A model generated the notes under the pieces. The model did not search any database and had not been told where the DNA came from. It saw only the letters and a list, made by a program, of their open reading frames with translations. This document shows positions 51,390 to 60,399 of a stretch of 64,000 bases of DNA, in pieces. A program made the translations under genes and the position numbers. Within the stretch, counting starts at the first letter, position 1. Each line of letters begins with the position of its first letter. This DNA comes from Ignavibacteriales bacterium (GTDB lineage Bacteria; Bacteroidota; Ignavibacteria; Ignavibacteriales; SURF-24): positions 34,481 through 98,480 of the forward strand of contig QZKB01000133.1 of the NCBI GenBank assembly GCA_003599415.1. Direction: 5' to 3'.

Positions 51390-53474
51390 TCAATAATCCA
51401 ATAATTCTTTAATTGCTTTAGTGATTTTATCTTTTGTTGGTAGTATTGCCGTTTCCAGATTTGGGTGATATGCAATTGGCGTATCTTCAGATGCTAACCT
51501 CTTTACTGGTCCATCAAGATATTTAAAACATTTATCTGATATTCGAGCAGCAATTTCAGCACCGAATCCACCTGTTAGTGTATCCTCATGAATTACAATT
51601 GCTTTGCCGGTTTTCTTAACAGAATTAACAATTGTTTCCTCATCAAGCGGATTAATAGTTCTGATATCAATAACTTCAACCGAGTAACCATTCTCTTCAA
51701 GTTTATGTGCAGCAAATTTCGAATCGTGAACCATTGCACCATATGTAATCACCGAAAGGTCATTCCCATCTTTAACAATCTTAGCTTTACCAAACGGCAG
51801 CAGGTAATCCGCATCTGGCTCAGGTACAGTTGCATAACTCTGCCTGTACAAACCTTTATGCTCAAGAAACAGAACCGGGTCGTTTAATCTGCAGGCAGTT
51901 TTTAATAATCCTTTTGCATCTGCAGCGTTTGATGGATAAGCGATTAACAATCCCGGTATATGAGCAAAGAATGATTCAATATTCTGGCTGTGATAAAGTC
52001 CGCCATGAATATAACCTCCGACCGGAACTCTTGTAACTACAGGAGCTTCCCAGAAATTATTTGAACGATACCTGAACATAGATACTTCATTCCTGAACTG
52101 CATAAATGAAGGCCAGATATAATCACCGAACTGAATTTCAACGACAGGCTTTAATCCTTTTAACGCCATACCTACAGCAACGCCAATTATGCTTGCTTCA
52201 GCAAGCGGCGAATTAAAAACTCTTTCATTGCCAAATTGTGTAGATAACCCTTTGGTTGCGGTAAACACTCCACCTTTTCCATCGGCTACATCCTGCCCGA
52301 AGACATACATCTTTTCATTTCTTTCCATCTCTTCACGAAGTGCATGATTGATAGAATCAACCATAACGACAGGTTTACCATTTACTGTTGTCTTCTCATA
52401 ACCAAGTTTATCTTTTTTACCGCTTTCATCATAAACATAAAGTGTTGCAGAAGAACTTTTAGGATTAGCTTGCTGAAGAGCCCAGTCAGCAGCTTCTTCA
52501 ACATGATTATTTACTTCCTTTTTCAATTCATTAAAAGCCTGATCTGTAAGAATTCCTTTTTTAATAAGTAGCTGAGAAAAATTATTTATTGGACATCTTC
52601 TAAGCTCCTCTTCAAGTTCTTCTTTATTTCTGTACTTCCTCTGGTCATCGGAAGAAGAATGAGGAAACAACCTAACTACTTCAGCTTCAATTAAAGCAGG
52701 ACCTTTACCCTGGCGCGCATATTTAAAAGCAGATTGTGCTGCCGCATGAATCTGGAGGTATTCAAGACCATTCACTTTCTGCCGGAAAAGATTTTCGTAA
52801 CCTTTCATCATTTCTGCAATTGAATAATCCTTGCCGCCTGTCTGATTCTGAACAGGAACAGAAATAGCAAATTTATTATTCTGAATAACAAATACTACGG
52901 CAAGTTTATCCCGGCTTGCCCAGTTAACCGCTTCATGAAATTCACCTTCGCTTGTAGTACCTTCACCGCTGCTTACGTATGTAACTGCGTTCGATCCGCT
53001 TTTTTTATGAGCTAATGCAACACCAACTGCCTGCAAAAATTGTGTACCAGTAGGACTTGACTGTGTAGGGACATTTAATTCTTTCGATCCCCAATGATTC
53101 GGCATTTGTCGTCCGCCGGTCATTATATCATCTGCCTTGGCAAGATGCTGCATAAAAAAATCCTGAGGTTTTATTCCAAGTGCCAGCATAAATGCCAGAT
53201 CACGGTAATAAGGAAAAGCCCAATCAATTCCGGGATGCATAGCAAGTCCGCAAGCAACCTGAGCTGCCTCGTGCCCTGCTGCTGCAAGGTGAAAAAAAGA
53301 TTTACCCTGCTTTAATAAATTCATGGCTTTACTGTCAAGCTGGCGTGAACTGTACATTAAACGTAGTGCGTTCATCAGTTCGTCTTTGGTTAGACCACCA
53401 TATGAATCTATTTTGCCCGTAGGAACTTCGGCTAAAAGTTCATCCTTCAAAATACTCATCCCTTTTCCTTTCAT
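51390..53474 (-). CDS. 2-oxoacid dehydrogenase E1, fused alpha and beta subunits (branched-chain type)
   Basis: N-terminal alpha domain YVSSGEGTTSEGEFHEAVNWAS; C-terminal beta domain FGQDVADGKGGVFTATKGL...FNSPLAEASIIGVAVGMALKGLKPVVEIQFGDY. Confidence 0.93.
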   Translation of the reverse strand: MKGKGMSILKDELLAEVPTGKIDSYGGLTKDELMNALRLMYSSRQLDSKAMNLLKQGKSFFHLAAAGHEAAQVACGLAMHPGIDWAFPYYRDLAFMLALGIKPQDFFMQHLAKADDIMTGGRQMPNHWGSKELNVPTQSSPTGTQFLQAVGVALAHKKSGSNAVTYVSSGEGTTSEGEFHEAVNWASRDKLAVVFVIQNNKFAISVPVQNQTGGKDYSIAEMMKGYENLFRQKVNGLEYLQIHAAAQSAFKYARQGKGPALIEAEVVRLFPHSSSDDQRKYRNKEELEEELRRCPINNFSQLLIKKGILTDQAFNELKKEVNNHVEEAADWALQQANPKSSSATLYVYDESGKKDKLGYEKTTVNGKPVVMVDSINHALREEMERNEKMYVFGQDVADGKGGVFTATKGLSTQFGNERVFNSPLAEASIIGVAVGMALKGLKPVVEIQFGDYIWPSFMQFRNEVSMFRYRSNNFWEAPVVTRVPVGGYIHGGLYHSQNIESFFAHIPGLLIAYPSNAADAKGLLKTACRLNDPVLFLEHKGLYRQSYATVPEPDADYLLPFGKAKIVKDGNDLSVITYGAMVHDSKFAAHKLEENGYSVEVIDIRTINPLDEETIVNSVKKTGKAIVIHEDTLTGGFGAEIAARISDKCFKYLDGPVKRLASEDTPIAYHPNLETAILPTKDKITKAIKELLDY

Positions 53475-53501
53475 TTTTTCCTTTGGTTAATTAGAAATTT
53501 T

Positions 53502-54230
53502 TCAGGAATCAAGTTTAATTTCATGTTCTCTATGTTCCCTTATAAAATCAATTCCTTTTTCATTGCTTCGGTTAAAGCTGAATACGAGTTTGAAATTCTT
53601 AAGTATAAAGTTTTTGACTTCATACATATCAATTTCTTTCCCGAGTTCATTTTTAAGAGAAGTAACGGTTTTATCTTTAATACCGCAAGGAATAATTCCG
53701 TTAAACAAATTAAGGTTGGTATTTATATTAAAGGCGAAGCCGTGCATTGTTATCCATCTGCTTACTTTAATTCCGATAGCAGCAATCTTTCTGTTGTCAA
53801 TCCAGGCGCCTGTTAATCCATCTATTCTGGTACAATCCAAACCATAATCTTTACAGGTAAGTATAATAACTTCCTCAAGTCCGCGTAAATAGCGATGTGT
53901 ATCCTGGTACCATTGAGATAAATTAATTATCGGATAACCGACTAATTGCCCGGGGCCATGATAGGTTATATCTCCGCCTCTGTCAATTTCATAAACCGAA
54001 ATTTTGTTTCGTTCCAGATATTCCTTGTTGCTAACAAGATTATTTTTGTCAGTTACTTTTCCTAATGTATAAGTATGAGGGTGTTCAAGTAAAAGAAAAG
54101 AATCATTGATAAGATTTTTCCCTCTTAATTCGAAAATATCTTTTTGTAAATCCCATGCCTGTTTATAATCAATAAGGCCGAGATCGTAATAATCAAATTC
54201 TCTATATGTGAATTGCTTCGTTGTATGCAT
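53502..54230 (-). CDS. lipB: Lipoyl(octanoyl) transferase
   Basis: LLLEHPHTYTLGKVTDKNNL; RGGDITYHGPGQLVGYPIINL; HGFAFNINTNLNLFNGIIPCGI; start refined to MHTTKQF. Confidence 0.94.
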   Translation of the reverse strand: MHTTKQFTYREFDYYDLGLIDYKQAWDLQKDIFELRGKNLINDSFLLLEHPHTYTLGKVTDKNNLVSNKEYLERNKISVYEIDRGGDITYHGPGQLVGYPIINLSQWYQDTHRYLRGLEEVIILTCKDYGLDCTRIDGLTGAWIDNRKIAAIGIKVSRWITMHGFAFNINTNLNLFNGIIPCGIKDKTVTSLKNELGKEIDMYEVKNFILKNFKLVFSFNRSNEKGIDFIREHREHEIKLDS

Positions 54231-55602
54231 TTGCGACTGCTTCCATAACTGATTCTGATAATGTAGGATGAGCATGAACAGTTTTAATAATTGATTCAAA
54301 AGTTGCTTCCATAGATTTTGCCAGAGTGAACTCTGCAATTAATTCTGTTGCATTAGCACCTATTACATGGGCACCCAACAGTTCGCCGTACTTTGCATCA
54401 AAAATGACTTTTACAAATCCGTCTCTTTCTCCGGTCGCAAAGGCTTTTCCGCTTGCGGTAAAAGGAAATTTTCCCACTTTTATTTCGTAACCTTCTTCTT
54501 TTGCCCGCTGCTCAGTTAGTCCAACACTTGCTACCTGGGGCTGGCAATAAGTACAGCCAGGAATCGTAGTGTAATCAACTTCTGAAGGATTCAATCCATT
54601 CAAAGTTTCCACACAATGAATTCCTTCTGCAGATGCAACGTGCGCTAACCAGGGCGGACCAATAACATCTCCGATTGCATAAATATTTTTAATGTTCGTC
54701 TGGTATGAATGTTTATCAACTTTGATATGATTTTTGTAAAGCTCAACACCAAGTTCCTCAAGACCAAATCCTTCCACATTTCCAACAATGCCAATTGCAT
54801 TCAACACAATATCTGAAGAAATTATTTTACTTTCTCCGTTTATTGTAACATTCACTTCAACTTTATCATCAGCTGCTTTAACATTATCAACTGTAGCTTT
54901 GGTATGTATTACAATTCCCTTTTTCTTTAAAATCTTTTCAAGCGTTTCACTTACTTCTTTATCTTCAATAGGCAAGATATTATCCATCATTTCAATTAAT
55001 GTAACTTTAGTACCAAGAGCATTATAGAAATATGCGAACTCAACTCCAATTGCACCGGCACCAACAATAACCATTTCATTTGGTTGCTCACTAAGATTCA
55101 TAGCTTCAGTACTTGTAATAACCTTTTTTCTGTCCACAGGAATCTGCGGAATTGTTCTTGATCTTGCCCCGGTTGAGATAATTATTTTTTCAGTTTCAAT
55201 TGAATCGATAATCTTTCCATTATCATCAAGCACATCAATTTTATTGTTGCCGGAAAGTTTTCCAAAACCTTTTATTACTTCAATTTTATTTTTCTTCATC
55301 AGGAATTCAACATTCTTAGAAATCCTGCCAGAAATATCGCGGCTACGCATAATCACTTTTTTAAAATCAAAGCTTACGTTTTCTACTTCCAAACCATAAT
55401 CTTTCGAGTGTTTAATCTCTTCAAGAAGTTCAGCGCTTTTAAGAAGGGATTTTGTTGGAATACATCCCCAGTTAAGACAAACTCCGCCAAGCTTATCCTT
55501 TTCAATAATAACAGTTTTGTATCCCAATTGAGCAGCACGGATTGCAGCAACATAACCACCTGGTCCCCCGCCAAGAATGGCAATTTCGAATGATTTGGAC
55601 AT
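54202..55602 (-). CDS. lpdA: Dihydrolipoyl dehydrogenase
   Basis: GGGPGGYVAAIRAAQLG; GGVCLNWGCIPTKSLL redox disulfide; HAHPTLSESVMEA. Confidence 0.97.
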   Translation of the reverse strand: MSKSFEIAILGGGPGGYVAAIRAAQLGYKTVIIEKDKLGGVCLNWGCIPTKSLLKSAELLEEIKHSKDYGLEVENVSFDFKKVIMRSRDISGRISKNVEFLMKKNKIEVIKGFGKLSGNNKIDVLDDNGKIIDSIETEKIIISTGARSRTIPQIPVDRKKVITSTEAMNLSEQPNEMVIVGAGAIGVEFAYFYNALGTKVTLIEMMDNILPIEDKEVSETLEKILKKKGIVIHTKATVDNVKAADDKVEVNVTINGESKIISSDIVLNAIGIVGNVEGFGLEELGVELYKNHIKVDKHSYQTNIKNIYAIGDVIGPPWLAHVASAEGIHCVETLNGLNPSEVDYTTIPGCTYCQPQVASVGLTEQRAKEEGYEIKVGKFPFTASGKAFATGERDGFVKVIFDAKYGELLGAHVIGANATELIAEFTLAKSMEATFESIIKTVHAHPTLSESVMEAVANAYNEAIHI

Positions 55603-55788
55603 TCAACCCTCTTTTTGGTTTCTAAAATAAATTTAAGCCTTAAAATTCCAAATAACAAACTGTACAACGTATTTAAGGTCAAGTAAGTTTAATTTCAGAA
55701 TAAATATTTATTACAAATAATTAGATTGTAGAAATGGCTAAAACGGTTCGAAATCAATTTTTTAACTTAAAAAAACACTATTAAAACA

Positions 55789-56649
55789 TTAAGTGAAAAC
55801 TATAAACAATACACCAAGAAACATTAAGAAAGCTCCGAGTAATCTTTCGTGTAAATTTGGTTCATCTAAAACGAAATGGCCGATAAATACTGAGATTAAT
55901 CCAGAAACTCTTTTAAGTGAAATAACATAAGCAACAAGTGTTAAGGATAAAGCCATCATCTGACAGATGTAAGTGGTGGTTGTAAACAGACTCATAATAA
56001 TAAGATTTTTTTTGTCTTTCCGGATTTCGGAAATCTTAAACCTTTTCATTATTGTAACTACAACCGTAATTCCTAAAAACACAAATACGTTTACAAAAAA
56101 TATGTGCTGGAAAACTGATGAGTACTGGATTGAAAGTTTATCGAAGTTAGCTGAAATTGCCCAAAGCACCGCAACAATAAGCATGTATCTTGTTCCTTTG
56201 TTCAGAAGCAATGCTTTAAACGGGGCAAATAAATTTTTCGATTTGAGATCTACATTCAATAAGTATGAACCGATTACAATAAGTATCATTCCTATTATGC
56301 CCCATAGCTTTGGTAATTCTCCAACCAAAAATGGAGAAGTTATTAAAAGAAAAAGCGGTGTAAAACTAAGCATTGGAACAACAGCTGAAATATCACCCTT
56401 GGAAATAGCTTTCATATAAAGAATTGATGCGGCAACGTTTATTGAACCGGTAATTGAAAGAGCTGTAAAGAATTGAAAACTAAATTTCAGATCTAAAAAG
56501 AATATTACCGGAAGAAAAATGATGATAGGAATAATGTTGTTAAACCAGGAAATCATTAATGAATCAACTCCATTTATTGAAGCCTTTTTTGAAAACAGAT
56601 TTCTCAAAGCTTCTGAAAATGGATTTAATCCTGCAAATAAAAACCACAT
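55789..56649 (-). CDS. EamA/DMT family transporter
   Basis: About 10 TM segments, two EamA-like halves, C-terminal LISVFIGHFVLDEPNLHERLLGAFLMFLGVLFI. Confidence 0.8.
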   Translation of the reverse strand: MWFLFAGLNPFSEALRNLFSKKASINGVDSLMISWFNNIIPIIIFLPVIFFLDLKFSFQFFTALSITGSINVAASILYMKAISKGDISAVVPMLSFTPLFLLITSPFLVGELPKLWGIIGMILIVIGSYLLNVDLKSKNLFAPFKALLLNKGTRYMLIVAVLWAISANFDKLSIQYSSVFQHIFFVNVFVFLGITVVVTIMKRFKISEIRKDKKNLIIMSLFTTTTYICQMMALSLTLVAYVISLKRVSGLISVFIGHFVLDEPNLHERLLGAFLMFLGVLFIVFT

Positions 56650-56737
56650 TAGATTTACGATTTATGATTGACTATTACAATTGATTCGCATCTTGCGAAT
56701 TTAAATTCGAAAGATAAGATTTTCTATTCTATTCATA

Positions 56738-57745
56738 TTATTTCGGAAAGCAACCTTCATATTTTGAAATTACTTTATCCATAAAATCATTAGTTTCCTG
56801 TTTGATAATCATTCGTTCCGGCTCTGCTTCAAACCAATCGAGTGTTCTGCGTATTCCTTTGCTGAATGGAATTACTGCTTTAAATTCAGGGACAGATTTT
56901 TTAATCTTTGAATTATCAAAAATGACGCTGACTGCTTTATCTCCAACCAGGCTGCCAATTAATTCTTCCTTATACATTCCAAGAAGATCTGAAGGAATGT
57001 GAACAATATTTGCCTCTGCACCCACAGCATTTGCGAGAGCATTGTAAATCTGATCCCATGTTAATATTTCATCTGATGTAATATGAAATGAGTTTCCAAT
57101 TGCCTGCTGATGACCAAACAGACCGGCAATTCCAACTGCAAAATCATCTGCATGAGTAATTGTCCAAAGAGAAGTACCATCACCGTGAACAATAATTTTC
57201 TTTCCCTTTTTAATTCTATCAACAATTGTGTATTCTGTCCAGCCGCCAATTGGAACAGGGATGACTGTATTATAAGTGAGTGATGGGCGTACAATTGTTA
57301 TTGGAAAACCATTTTCTCTGTAAAGTGAATTCAGCTTCAGTTCACAGCCAATTTTATTACGAGAATATTGCCAGTATGGATTTGAAATCGGAGTTGATTC
57401 AGTTACAACAGGATGTGACAAAGGTTTTTGATAGCATGAAGCTGAGCTAATAAAAATATACTGTTTTGTTTTATCTCTGAATAATTCATAATCGCGGTTA
57501 ATATCTTTTTCTTCGAAGGCAATCCAGTTTACCACTACATCCCAATAATGATTCTTAAGTACATTAGTCATCTGTAAAGGATCATTAACATCAGCAGTAA
57601 GAAGTTTAGCTCCATCCAAATTATTTTTTCTGTTACCACGATTAAGAAGGTAAAGATCAACACCTTTGTTAATACAAAATGCTCTGACAGCAGAACTTAT
57701 ATTCCCAGTCCCCCCGATAAATAATACTTTCAAATCAAACCTCAT
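56738..57745 (-). CDS. NAD-dependent epimerase/dehydratase family (extended SDR)
   Basis: VLFIGGTGNISSAV Rossmann motif; YSRNKIGCELKL; HADDFAVGIAGLFG. Confidence 0.85.
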   Translation of the reverse strand: MRFDLKVLFIGGTGNISSAVRAFCINKGVDLYLLNRGNRKNNLDGAKLLTADVNDPLQMTNVLKNHYWDVVVNWIAFEEKDINRDYELFRDKTKQYIFISSASCYQKPLSHPVVTESTPISNPYWQYSRNKIGCELKLNSLYRENGFPITIVRPSLTYNTVIPVPIGGWTEYTIVDRIKKGKKIIVHGDGTSLWTITHADDFAVGIAGLFGHQQAIGNSFHITSDEILTWDQIYNALANAVGAEANIVHIPSDLLGMYKEELIGSLVGDKAVSVIFDNSKIKKSVPEFKAVIPFSKGIRRTLDWFEAEPERMIIKQETNDFMDKVISKYEGCFPK

Positions 57746-57804
57746 CTAATTGTTTTGATGATTGAATCTAAGAATGTTCTTCATAGATTAAATGTGATTT
57801 CTGT

Positions 57805-58680
57805 TTATTCTCTTCCTTTACCTAATTTGTTTGAAGTCAGGTAATCATAGCTTGATTTTATTCCTTCAAAAATATCGCCTGAGTATTCATCAAATTCAAC
57901 AATCAACCATTTTAAATTCTCACCACCAGCTTCAATAATCGGAGGGAAATTCATCATTCCTATTCCAACAGGAACCTGTTCGTAACCTTTTTCTCCTTTA
58001 ACAGCAGGTCCGTCTTTAATATGAAGTAAAGGTGCGCGGTGATTGAAATCCTTAATAACTTTTGCCGGATTTTTTCCACCAACAGTTGCCCAGTAGGTAT
58101 CAATCTCAAAGAAAATTCCACTATCAAGATTTTCAAGCAGATAATAAAAAGGAATTATGCCGTCGACCTCCTCAAATTCCCACCAATGATTATGCAGTCC
58201 AAACTTCAAACCATTCATCTTTAGAAACTCTCCCGCTTCATTATATTCTTCAACTGTTAATTTGATAGCATCTTTGTCTTTGTACCTTTCGCCGGCGGGC
58301 CAACCGTGGTAAACAACCGTATCGCAGTTATAAGCTTCTGCAAGTTTAAGGATATGTTCTTTCTGCTCACCCTCAGGAAATTCAACATGCATGCTAAAGA
58401 TTTCCAAATCATTATCCTTAAAAACCTTAGCCGCATGTTCTAACCTGATATTTTCGGGTAAGGCATATGTCTCCAAACCAAGGTAACCGTTTTCAGCAAC
58501 TCTTTTAATTGATGCTTCAAAGTTATCTGTAATCTGCTTCCTTATTGAGTAAAGCTGAAGACCAATTTTAGCAGATGATTCATTCATCCTAAATATATCA
58601 AATCCGGGAAGCGTTAATGCCATTGTACCAAGCCCCATAATTTTTAAGAAATCTCTGCGTGAACCCTCTGATTTATTCAT
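57805..58680 (-). CDS. Sugar phosphate isomerase/epimerase family (TIM barrel) with Tat-like signal
   Basis: SRRDFLKIMGLGTMALTLPGF; GLQLYSIRKQI; FEIDTYWATVGGKNPAKVI...LLHIKDG. Confidence 0.87.
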   Translation of the reverse strand: MNKSEGSRRDFLKIMGLGTMALTLPGFDIFRMNESSAKIGLQLYSIRKQITDNFEASIKRVAENGYLGLETYALPENIRLEHAAKVFKDNDLEIFSMHVEFPEGEQKEHILKLAEAYNCDTVVYHGWPAGERYKDKDAIKLTVEEYNEAGEFLKMNGLKFGLHNHWWEFEEVDGIIPFYYLLENLDSGIFFEIDTYWATVGGKNPAKVIKDFNHRAPLLHIKDGPAVKGEKGYEQVPVGIGMMNFPPIIEAGGENLKWLIVEFDEYSGDIFEGIKSSYDYLTSNKLGKGRE

Positions 58681-58828
58681 AACAGTTGCCTTATTATTTG
58701 GTCAGTTCATTTAAAATTTGTTTTAGTATTGCGAGCAAACAAAGGATTACGAAAATTACTCATAACAAATCTTCCGACTTTTAACATTTCAACTTCAATA
58801 CTTTTAATAATCCTTAGTTCAAACAACA

Positions 58829-60235
58829 TTAGAAATAACTTGAACCATCCCAGCAGTGAGTACAGATTTTTTCTTTCGGTAACCCGATAGCATCAACCAG
58901 ATCATTTAATTTTTGAAACATAAGCGTTGTAAGATCTAAACGTTTTCTAATCTGCTCCACCATTTCGGCATATTTACCATTGAGAGAATCAGCATATTCT
59001 TTTATATCAAAATCATCTTTGCCTTCAATTTCTCTAACAGCAGTATGAGTAGCCAATTCAAATCTTGATCTTGACCTGCTGAAATTTAAATATTCACACG
59101 GGAAGGATAACGGAGGACAAGCAATACGCATATGCACTTCTTTTATTCCTGCTTCGTGTAAATGGCGAACATTATCTTTAAGCTGTGTGCCACGAACAAT
59201 TGAATCGTCAAGAAATATTCCGCACTTATCTTTAACTATCGATTCGTTTGGTATCAGTTTCATTTTAGCAACAAGATCACGCATCTGCTGGCTTTGAGGC
59301 ATAAAACTCCTTGGCCATGTTGGAGTATATTTTGCATATGGACGTTTAAGTGGAATGCCGCTTTCACTGCTGTAACCCATTGCATGACCAATACCTGAAT
59401 CAGGAATGCCTGCAACAAAATCTGATTTAACGGAATCTCTTTTTGCAAGAGACGCGCCGCACCTGTAACGGCATTCATCTACATTTATATTTTCATAGAA
59501 TGATGGAGGATAACCAAAATAAACCCACAGGAAAGCACAAATCTGCATCTTTTCATTTGGTTTGCGTAACTGCTCGTATCCTTCAGAAGTTATACGAACA
59601 ATTTCACCAGGACCAATAAATTGTTCAACCTGAAAATTTAAATTAGGAAATGCACAAGTTTCAAAGGCAACAGCATATGCATCTTCTCTTTTACCAATTA
59701 TTATCGGTGTTCTGCCATTTTTATCACGCGCTGCAATAATGGAATTATCCGTTAAAATTAAAATTGAACAAGAACCTTTGACAAGATTAAAAACGTTTTC
59801 AATTCCCGAAACAAAATCTTCTCCTTCGGAAATAAGCATAGCAACTAATTCGGTTGGATTTATTTTCCCGTTGCTTAGTTCAGAAAAAGTACGGCGGTTT
59901 TTTAAACATCTCTGCTCAAGCTCATCTATGTTGACTATTTTGCTTACTGTAGCCACTGCAAAACGACCCATATGAGAGGTAATCAGAATCGGTTGTGCTT
60001 CAGTATCACTAATTACACCAATACCAAGGTTACCTTTAAAATTATTCAGGTTCTCTTCGAATTTGTTCCTGAAATAACCATCTTCAAGACTGTGAATCGC
60101 TCTTTGAAATCCTTCGTCTTCAGAATAAAAAGCCATACCAGCCCTTTTCGTTCCAAGGTGAGAATGATAGTCTGTTCCATAAAATACATCAGCGACTGCT
60201 GAATTTTTTGAAATGCTGCCGAAGAAACCGCTCAT
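58829..60235 (-). CDS. Amidophosphoribosyltransferase-like protein with degenerate glutaminase domain
   Basis: PRPP loop IFLDDSIVRGTQLKDNVRHL; candidate Fe-S cysteines ICAFLWVYF, FPCEYL, CTHC; N-terminus MSGFFG in place of MCGI. Confidence 0.85.
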   Translation of the reverse strand: MSGFFGSISKNSAVADVFYGTDYHSHLGTKRAGMAFYSEDEGFQRAIHSLEDGYFRNKFEENLNNFKGNLGIGVISDTEAQPILITSHMGRFAVATVSKIVNIDELEQRCLKNRRTFSELSNGKINPTELVAMLISEGEDFVSGIENVFNLVKGSCSILILTDNSIIAARDKNGRTPIIIGKREDAYAVAFETCAFPNLNFQVEQFIGPGEIVRITSEGYEQLRKPNEKMQICAFLWVYFGYPPSFYENINVDECRYRCGASLAKRDSVKSDFVAGIPDSGIGHAMGYSSESGIPLKRPYAKYTPTWPRSFMPQSQQMRDLVAKMKLIPNESIVKDKCGIFLDDSIVRGTQLKDNVRHLHEAGIKEVHMRIACPPLSFPCEYLNFSRSRSRFELATHTAVREIEGKDDFDIKEYADSLNGKYAEMVEQIRKRLDLTTLMFQKLNDLVDAIGLPKEKICTHCWDGSSYF

Positions 60236-60339
60236 GGTTTTCCTTTTGGAATTATTGTTTATTGAAAATAAAAAACTATGGCAGTTAAAATAACATTAGT
60301 TGATTGAAGAGCAAAACACAGGAATAAAAATTTCATTAT

Positions 60340-60376
60340 AAAAAAAGGCTGGCAATAAATTTCTATTACCAGCCTT
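60340..60376 (-). terminator. Rho-independent terminator of gene 60400
   Basis: Stem AAGGCTGGcAATA / TATTaCCAGCCTT followed on minus strand by a T tract. Confidence 0.8.
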
Positions 60377-60399
60377 AAGGTTTTCAGAATCAACCAGAA

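Noticed and set aside
51343-51393. E2 N-terminal extension MKLKALSLGEGLGEASN
   Set aside because: Encoded by a GAGAGGG repeat between genes, not conserved E2 sequence; real start likely 51342.
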